The position numbers and the translations under genes were made by a program. Below are positions 56,950 to 64,000 of a stretch of DNA of 64,000 bases, piece after piece. Source of the DNA: Nymphalis io (taxonomy: Eukaryota > Arthropoda > Insecta > Lepidoptera > Nymphalidae); NCBI RefSeq assembly GCF_905147045.1, contig NC_065905.1:8804001-8868000 (forward strand). The letters run 5' to 3'. The stretch's first letter is position 1, and the number at the start of each line of letters is the position of its first letter. A model generated the notes under the pieces. The model ran no database searches. It was given only the letters and a program-made list of their open reading frames with translations, and was not told the origin of the DNA.

Positions 56950-59900
56950 TTAAACTTCTACTGAAAGCGGTTTATCGACCATACTCGTTACATGATTCAG
57001 TCCAATCTTTGCTTCATCTTGACCAACTAAAACTTTATTGATAATGTTTGCACATTCTTTATTATCAATTATACTGACATGGTTACCTTCTACGAGATGA
57101 ACGGTCACGGAACCTTCAGTATATTTGTCCAGACCATAATTCTCTTCAATCTCCAAAAATGATGGATTAACATCCGGACGCATTAGAACAATTGGAGCCT
57201 TGATCTTCTTCAGTTTGGGTTGACCGAGGATCATTTTAAGACGATCGAAACTTGAATATGCAATCGATTCTACAAATTTATCAGAGTATTTCTTCTGTCT
57301 GGGGCATAATTTTACAGCATATTTAACTCTCTCGTGAAATGATTCGATTTCTTTCAACTTCTTCATTATTGTCCCGGTGACGTCATTTTTAGGTGAGACC
57401 ATGTCGATAGTGAAACAAATCAGACTGTTCTGCAACTGAGTGTCGCTTGTGGCGGACATTGTTAATGTCAGTATGTCGTAGAGGTAATCCGGACTGCCAT
57501 CCAAGCAAAATACTGTGCCGGTATGACCTGGAAGTATTTCATCGATAAATTGTTCAAATTTTTGTGTTTGTGATTATAATTCATCTCGTGATTGACGGTG
57601 AAGGAAAACATCGTAAGGAAACCTGCATGTGTCTAATTTTACTGAAATTCTACCACATGTTTATTCCACCAACCCGCATTGGAGCAACGTGGTGGAATAA
57701 GCTCCGAAACCTTCTCCTTGAAAAGAGAGAGGAGGCCTTAGCCCAGCAATGGGATATTCACAGGCTGTTACTGTACTATGATTTAAAATATGTCTTACTT
57801 AGAAAAAGTTTCAATTCAAACTGGAAAAATTATAAATAGTGACTTTTGTTATATCTATTTAATATTAAACAAAAAGACTTGTCAAAATATGTTTTAAGTA
57901 CCACTGGCGTAAGATAGAATTACTTTTAGTTAAATATCATCATTATTTGTTTGCTTCTATTATTTTTTTAAACAGTCCTAACACGTGCTGCAAGTTAAAA
58001 TGTACTATTAAACTCAATTATACTTTTCATTGTATTCATATTCAATCATGATTGTTTTAAATACAGACCTTCACTTTCTAATACGCCTGCCAATTTCAAC
58101 ATTGGTAGGGTACCAAAACTGTATCCGAGAAGTATGTATGGACTTCCAGGGCTTAATTTTGATTTTACTTCCTGAAACAACGATTTGATTCATATTTACT
58201 AAGAATAATTTATTCAAGGACATGCATTCCTTTTTTGAACCAACATAAACCTGATTTAAAAATATAAATCAAAGTAATCAAACTGTATCATTTTGTGTCA
58301 CAAAATCGATGTTTTCAACTCAAATTGATTAAAAACTTACAAAACATTAAAATCTTTATTTTTTTTTATTTTAAAGTGGTCGCCGTTATATTTTTTATTT
58401 TGTAAGTGGTCGCCGACGCCCATAGACATTGAAATTTTAAGAAATGTTAATCATCGCTTTTAATCATCAACCTTGGCAACTAAGATGTTATGTCCCTTGT
58501 GCCTGTAATTACACTCTCTCACTCACCCTTCAAACCAGAACATAACAAAACCAAGTACTGTTTTGCGGTAGAATATCTGATGAGTGGGTGATACCTACCC
58601 AGACGAGCTTGCATAAATCCCTACCGCCAGTAAATATGTCAATTATGCGATTCAGTTGGTGTAATAAATTCCCTTGTAATCATCTTTTGATCTCGAGATA
58701 TGAGCACAAGTCATAAAATAACAAACAACGTGCAGATTTGTGAAAATTCTTAATTTTTAAAACCCTATTTTTGCAAGTAGTATTACCCATATTTACTAGT
58801 ATTATAAATGTAAAGGTGTCTGTGTTTATTTGTTTGTTCGTATCGTTCGCTTTGACATCTTAATTACTCAACCAATCAACATGACCACACCTGCCCTTCT
58901 AACACGTGGGCGGAAACTGGTATTCATACCTTGTGTAATCTAGTGACTAAAGTGTCCAAGGTATCCCCCTTCTCTTCATTGCCGAACTGCAAGACACAAA
59001 TCTTAATCTTAAGCCTACGACATAAGGCCGCCATTCCTGCAGCACAACCTTCTATACCGGGCAGCATGAACATTATCAACCCTTCGCTGTGAACTGATAC
59101 TTGTATATCTGTCTGTAAATAAAACTTGATTTTGAATAATTTTCAAGTCAGTCTAGTATATACAATTTTTATTATTTATACACTTCGCAATACATTACAG
59201 TTGACAATTTAACTAAATTCATTTATATAATGAAACCTTAGACAGTGTACCTACATAAAGCAATAAAAGTATGGTTTTATTTATTAAGATTATACATAAA
59301 AAAAGTTCAGATTTAACTACAATTAGTGTATGAAAAGTGTCAAAATTATTTAGGTGAATCAAATTTACATGCTCTGAATTCAAATAAATTAAACTTTATT
59401 CAAGTATGCTTTTTTGTTAATGGTAATGTAAGCTTGAACATAACGGTGCCACACAGTAGTCGAGTCTAATAAGAGACACGTTTAGTTTAACTATTTACGC
59501 TGGGTGGTACCAAATTATTAAGCATTGTTGGAATTACACACAGGGTAGTTCAACGGTATGTTTGAGAGATACAACTACCTTACCTCAGAGCCATCGCTGA
59601 CCATAGACGGCATGTATATAAAAGGTTCAGATGCCAAATTTTCATCACCAAAATTCCTCATCAGAACTCTGAGACCAGCCGCCTCATCAAGGATCACGGG
59701 ACGTGCTGATGATGCCGATGCTTCTGTCTCTCTTTGAGCTGATAGTTCTTCTAACCTATTGGTAAATATATAATCTACTGACTGCCTCGTTGGTCTAGTG
59801 GCTTGATGCAAGGCCGCAGACCCGGAGGTCCTGGGTTCAATTCCCAGGTCGGGCCAATAAACAGTTATTGGGTTTTTCTGTCAGAAAATTCGCAGTAGCA

Positions 59901-62900
59901 ACCCGGAGTCTGAAAGTTGGAGGTGTGTTCACTCCCGTGCCTCGGAAAGCACGTAAAGCCGTTGGTCCTGCGCCTGAACTCTTTCCGGTCGTGTCGGATT
60001 GCCGTCCCATCGGATTATGAGAGTTAGGGAATAGAGAGTTCACCTGTGTTTGCGCACTCACTTGTGCATTATAATATCTCCTGCGTAGTTGGCTAATCTC
60101 TCTTGAGATTGGCCGCCGTGGCAGAAAACGGCCTGGAGGACATTATTATTCATCACCAGCCGAAAGACGTCCACTGCTGGACAAAGGCCTCCCCCAAGGA
60201 TTTCCACGTTGGCCGATCTTGCGCTGCCCGCATCCAACGGCTTCCCGCGACTCGTTCTAAGTCGTCGGTCCACCTTGTAGGGGGCCTGCCCACGCTGCGT
60301 CTTCCGGTTCGTGGTCGCCACTCGAGAACCTTTCTGCCCCAGCGGCCGTCGGTTCTGCGAGCAATGTGCCCCGCCCACTGCCACTTCAATTTAGCAATTC
60401 TTCGGGCTATGTCGGTTACTTTGGTTCGCCTGCGGATTTCATCATTTCTGATTCGATCTCGCAGAAAAACTCCGAGCATAGCCCTCTCCATTGCCCTTTG
60501 AGTGACCTTGAGCCTTCTTATGAGGCCCATTGTGAGCGACCACGTCTCTGATCCATAAGTCATCACTGGCAACACACACTGGTCGAAGACTTTCGACTTG
60601 AGACACTGCGGTATTTGGGATGAGAAGATATCGTGTAGCTTCCCGAACGCTACCCAGCCGAGTTGAATTCGACGATTGACCTCTTTCTCGAAGTTGGACC
60701 TACCTAGTTGGATGGTCTGACCTAGGTAGACATAGTTGTCTACAACTTCGAGTGCAGAATCTCCAACCTTGACTTGAGTGGGTGCAACATGGATGTTCGA
60801 CATGATTTTCGTCTTGTCCATGTTCATTTTTAGACCCACTTGTTGGGAAACCCTGCTGAGGTCATCGAGCATAGTGCCGAGGTCTTAGAAGGTCTCAGCC
60901 ATAATTACAATGTCATCGGCAAATCGAAGATGAGTTATGTACTCGCCGTTAATATTGATGCCAAGTCCGTTCCAGTCCAGAAGCTTGAAAACATCTTCCA
61001 ATGCAGCGGTAAACAGTTTCGGAGATATCACGTCTCCCTGTCTTACACCTCTCTGCAGTTGGATAGGTTTTGAGTTCTGATCCTGGAGTCGGATCGACAT
61101 GGTGGCGTTCTCGTACAAGCACTTTAACACCCTGATATACCGATAATCAATTTGGCACCTTTGAAGAGAATTCAGCACGGTCCAGGTTTCGATCGAATCA
61201 AAGGCTTTCTCATAGTCCACAAACGCTAAGCAAAGTAGCTGGTTATACTCCTCAGTCTTCTGTATAACTTGCCGCAGCGTATGTATGTGGTCTATGGTGC
61301 TAAAGCCTTTCCGGAATCCGGCTTGTTCGGGTGGCTGGAAGTCGTCAAGCCTTTGCTCGAGACGATTCGTAATGACTCTCGAAAACAACTTGTAAACATG
61401 ACTCAGCAGTGAGATGGGCGTGTAATTCTTCAGAAGGGTTTTATCACCCTTCTTAAAGAAAAGTACCACCACACTTCTGTGCCATGCTTTTGGCGTTTGA
61501 CCTTTGGCAATGACGGAGTTAAAAAGCCTCTGAAGAGCCCTGAGGATCGGTGTACCACCCGCCTTCAGAAGCTCGGCTGTAATACTATCATCACCAGGTG
61601 CCTTGTTGTTTTTGAGTTGTCCGAGAGCCATTCTAATCTCGAAAAGACTGACGTCCTGAAAATCTTCAGTGTAGTGTCGGGTTAGTCTTGCTCTGGGATC
61701 TGCAGCATGACTACTGACAGGTGATTGAGCTGTCGTGTACAGCTGACCGTAGAACTTCTCAACCTCTTCCAACAGCTCAGATCTTGACGTGACTATTCTG
61801 CCATCCTCAGTTTTCAGCCTTGTCAGTTGACTCTGACCAACAGACAGATCTCTGGCGAACACTTTAGAGCCTTTGTTCCGCTCGATGGCCTCTTTAATGC
61901 GCATTGTATTAAATTGGCGAGTATCGCGAGTTAGAGACTTTGAAATCCGTCTGTTGATCAGCCGATAGCCGGCAGCATCAGCTGGGGACGTCAGAATCAT
62001 TTTCCGTCTTTCCTCCATAAGTCGTAGGGTAGAGGCAGAGATCTTTTTGGTTCCTTTTGTACGGCTGGTCTTGAAGGTAATAGACCCAGCCGTACGGACA
62101 GTTTCCACAAGCCTGTCGTTGTATGTGTCCACTTCCTCGCAGTCTGCTAGGCAATCGAATCGGTTTTGGAGTTCGAGCTGAAAGGCTTCGGGATTTCGGA
62201 TTTGAAGAGGTGATGGTCGGAGCGTAGACTTCATCAGTCGGGACCTCTGGAGTTTAACATTGATATTTAACGAGCCTCTTACGAGTCTGTGATCGCTCCC
62301 AGTTTTGACTGCATTGATCACGGAGACGTCATTAAATATTTGCCTTCTCGTCGACAAGATGAAGTCTATCTCATTCTTGGTTTTCCCATCAGGGCTCACC
62401 CAGGTCCATTTACGCTGACCTGGCTTCTTGAAAAAGGAGTTCATCATAAAGAGTCCCTCCTTCTCCATAAAGTCGGCCAACATCTGGCCCCGAGGGTTGC
62501 GGTCTCCAATTCCATGAGGTCCCACCTTTAACTCATCACCGAATCGTTTGCCCAGCTTCGCGTTGAAGTCCCCCATTACAACAGTGAAATGAGTCTTGTT
62601 GGTATGTATGGCTTTAGATAAATCCTCATACATGACCTCAACCTCATCGTCGGAGTGTGTCGAAGTCGGCGCGTATACCTGTATGACCTTCAAAGAATAC
62701 CGCTTGGTGATTCTGAGTATAAGGTACGCCACCCTAGCCGACACGCTCTCGATTTTCACAACGTTGTTAACGAGGTACTTGTGGACTATGAACCCGACAC
62801 CACCTTGAAACAGTTGATCGCCCTCTCGGAAATAGAGAAGGTTACCGGATTTCAGGATCATCGTATCCTCCCCCTGTCTTCGGACTTCGGATAATCCGAC

Positions 62901-63927
62901 GATATCCCAGTATAACCTGCTCAATTCTTCCTCCAGTTCGATGATCTTCTCGTCGGTCCGCAGTGTACGCGTGTTATATCTTGCCAGGGCCAGAGGTCGT
63001 CGGTGTTGGTAACACGAAATCTGCCGGGGATTCTTAGCACCCCCTGCCCCGCCGTTACCGCAGCTGTTACCAAGGCTAGGAATAGCAGGGCTGCCGGGGA
63101 CTAGGGGCCGTGGTTTAGTTGCGCGAATCATGAGGGGATATGCCATAATCGCCACGCTTGGCAGACGGGTTGGCGATCGCAGTAAGTTAGTCATAGTACT
63201 CAGAGAGACGCTGCTGCCCGTTCTCTGGTGTATATTCCCTCGGGTCGACTTCTACGCCCCCCACGGAATGAGATGGGGTGGTGATATTCGTCGCCGTCAC
63301 CACACGGCAATACATTATTATTATTATTTTTTATTTTTTTTAAGTCCACAAAACTGACTACAATTATACAATCAACAATGACATACAATAATAAATTTAA
63401 CTGAAAATATTTACAATTGAGTCTTCTCGATGTGGACATTACATGCTTATATGAGGGCTAAAAAGCAAAAAAAAAATTACATTAGCTAGTAACTACAGCG
63501 TAACATTAGAACAAACATAAGAAAACTTATAAAAACTATCACCAATATAATCATTATAATATAATTTATGATTATGATGAAATAATATATAAGAAAATTG
63601 TGATATATTTTAATAAATAAATTAATTAAAATAATATATTTCTATTAGAATATTTATATATAAATTATTATATTTTATAAGGATAAAACCTAGGTTGTGA
63701 GTTTTCTACCACAAGAAGATCATTTATCGTTGTAATGAAAAAATATAAATCACAATTGATAGAAAGAGTAATCAACCTTGCAAATGTCAATGTTCTGATA
63801 TCCTGCGCTGTCAGAAATATCTCGAATTCTCGCTCTAAGGTCTGTTTGATCTCGACCGCCATCATACTGTCCATGCCCAGTTCAGCAAGAGCCACTTGCT
63901 GAGATACTGTCTTTAAATCTTTGATAC
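56950..63927 (-). CDS. FASN: Gene C: fatty acid synthase, C-terminal part (ACP-TE), runs off right edge
   Basis: The last five coding exons of a third fatty acid synthase: 63777-63927 (ACP), 59584-59755, 58930-59112, 58069-58171 and 56950-57527. They match gene B exons 36-40, with lengths 151, 172, 183, 103 and 578 against 151, 175, 177, 103 and 578. The phosphopantetheine serine is in LGMDSMMAVE. The thioesterase has GYSFGTLPM (nucleophile), LDGSPDYLY (acid) and VEGNHVSII (histidine). The 58930-59112 exon begins with two extra residues (Thr-Asp) compared with B; the alternative acceptor four bases on would break the frame. The intron between the ACP exon and the next is about 4.0 kb against 236 bp in B, because a SINE with an RTE LINE nested in it has inserted. 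All other domains lie beyond base 64000. The TE exon is roughly 70% identical to B by eye. It is tail to tail with gene B. Confidence 0.92.
57563..57775 (+). mobile_element. Metulj-like SINE, 5' truncated
   Basis: TTGTGATTATAATTCATCTC to GAGGCCTTAGCCCAGCAATG and CACAGGCTGTTACTGTACT. Gene C intron between the last two exons, antisense to the gene. Confidence 0.78.
58400..58626 (-). mobile_element. 290-bp SINE, lacking the 3' tip
   Basis: AAGTGGTCGCCGACGCCCAT at the left to CCCTACCGCCAG at the right. Gene C intron. Confidence 0.75.
58790..58925 (+). mobile_element. Short Helitron-like element, low certainty
   Basis: ACTAGTATTATAAATGTAAA at the left resembles the Lep1-like 5' end, and ACACGTGGGCGGAAACTGGT at the right a 3' stem with CTGGT. 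It ends next to the donor of a gene C exon (58930). Confidence 0.4.
59779..60150 (+). mobile_element. Third SINE family with tRNA head, interrupted by an RTE LINE
   Basis: The tRNA-like head TGCCTCGTTGGTCTAGTGGC (A box) and GGGTTCAATTCCCAGGTC (B box) is followed by the body also seen at 48205-48512. The 3' end GGCCTGGAGGACATTATTATT meets the RTE at 60151; the remaining ATT tail resumes at 63312. Gene C intron, antisense. Confidence 0.8.
60151..63311 (-). mobile_element. RTE-clade LINE, nearly intact, 11-bp target duplication
   Basis: A single ORF from 63194 to 60153 is interrupted by one TAA at 60885-60887. It encodes the endonuclease (IVGLSEVRRQGEDTMILKSG, VVMGDFNAKLG, GSDHRLVRG) then RT (VVVLFFKKGDKTLLKNYTPI, FVDYEKAFDSIE, QRGVRQGDVISPKLF, LRFADDIVIM) and a C-terminal DNA-contact region ending QQWTSFGW. 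No ORF1, short UTRs and a repeat-like 3' tip fit RTE. The repeat ACATTATTATT at 60140-60150 and 63312-63322 flanks it. The stop replaces a glutamate present in the copy at 16799, so it looks like a single substitution. It inserted into the tail of a SINE, itself inside gene C. Confidence 0.9.
63323..63776. other. Gene C intron, AT-rich, nothing recognised
   Basis: Starts with the ATT and T-rich rest of the interrupted SINE tail, then AT-rich DNA up to the donor of the ACP exon at 63777. Confidence 0.5.
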
Positions 63928-64000
63928 CTAGACATTAGAGAATATAATATGGTGAACAAGCGTGAATAAGATGAACTGCTTCAATAAGAAAACTTGCTTG

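Noticed and set aside
59779..59855. Possible tRNA gene (good A and B boxes)
   Set aside because: It is the head of a SINE whose body recurs at 48205-48512; there is no separate terminator or full cloverleaf with a CCA-ready end.
1..64000. CRISPR array or bacterial operon
   Set aside because: No regularly spaced repeats, and gene structure is eukaryotic with introns; the repeats are dispersed SINEs.

Overview
The window looks like nuclear DNA of a lepidopteran insect, probably a butterfly. It is AT-rich, has multi-exon genes with GT-AG introns and AATAAA-type 3' ends, and is full of short tRNA-derived SINEs, RTE-type LINEs and Helitron 3' ends of kinds common in Lepidoptera. Placing it near Nymphalidae rests on remembered resemblance of one SINE to the Metulj family and was not tested.

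The genes are three paralogous animal-type (type I) fatty acid synthase genes in alternating orientation. Gene A (minus strand, about 626-5461) is cut by the left edge; only its first six coding exons, about three quarters of the ketosynthase (KS), are visible. Gene B (plus strand, 22175-54520) is complete. I could join 40 coding exons in consistent phase into an uninterrupted 2419-residue protein with KS, malonyl/acetyltransferase (MAT), dehydratase (DH), a non-catalytic core, enoyl reductase (ER), ketoreductase (KR), acyl carrier protein (ACP) and thioesterase (TE). Gene C (minus strand, 56950-63927) is cut by the right edge; its last five coding exons (ACP and TE) are visible. A and B are head to head across a 16.7 kb gap; B and C are tail to tail about 2.4 kb apart.

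The A-B gap (5462-22174) is a transposon sink. It holds a 290-bp SINE family, a Metulj-like SINE family, a decayed LINE tail (about 11650-12280), a broken LINE endonuclease (about 13490-14790), an RTE LINE (about 16799-19890), Helitron ends, a decayed gene of an uncharacterised repeated family (about 7175-7915) and two strong palindromes (12758-12813 and 13073-13130). The introns of B and C hold more of the same. The best element is a nearly intact RTE LINE (60151-63311) nested in the 3' tail of a SINE inside an intron of gene C.

The gene products would act in the cytosol, extending an acetyl primer with malonyl-CoA and NADPH and releasing the fatty acid through the TE. The most interesting point is in gene B: the MAT arginine that anchors the malonyl carboxylate in mammalian FAS (human Arg606) aligns with Val634, while the other catalytic residues I checked are present. 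Two LINE-SINE partnerships can also be read from shared 3' ends: Metulj-like SINE with RTE, and the 290-bp SINE with a second LINE type carrying a 3' hairpin. I found no true tRNA, rRNA or CRISPR locus.
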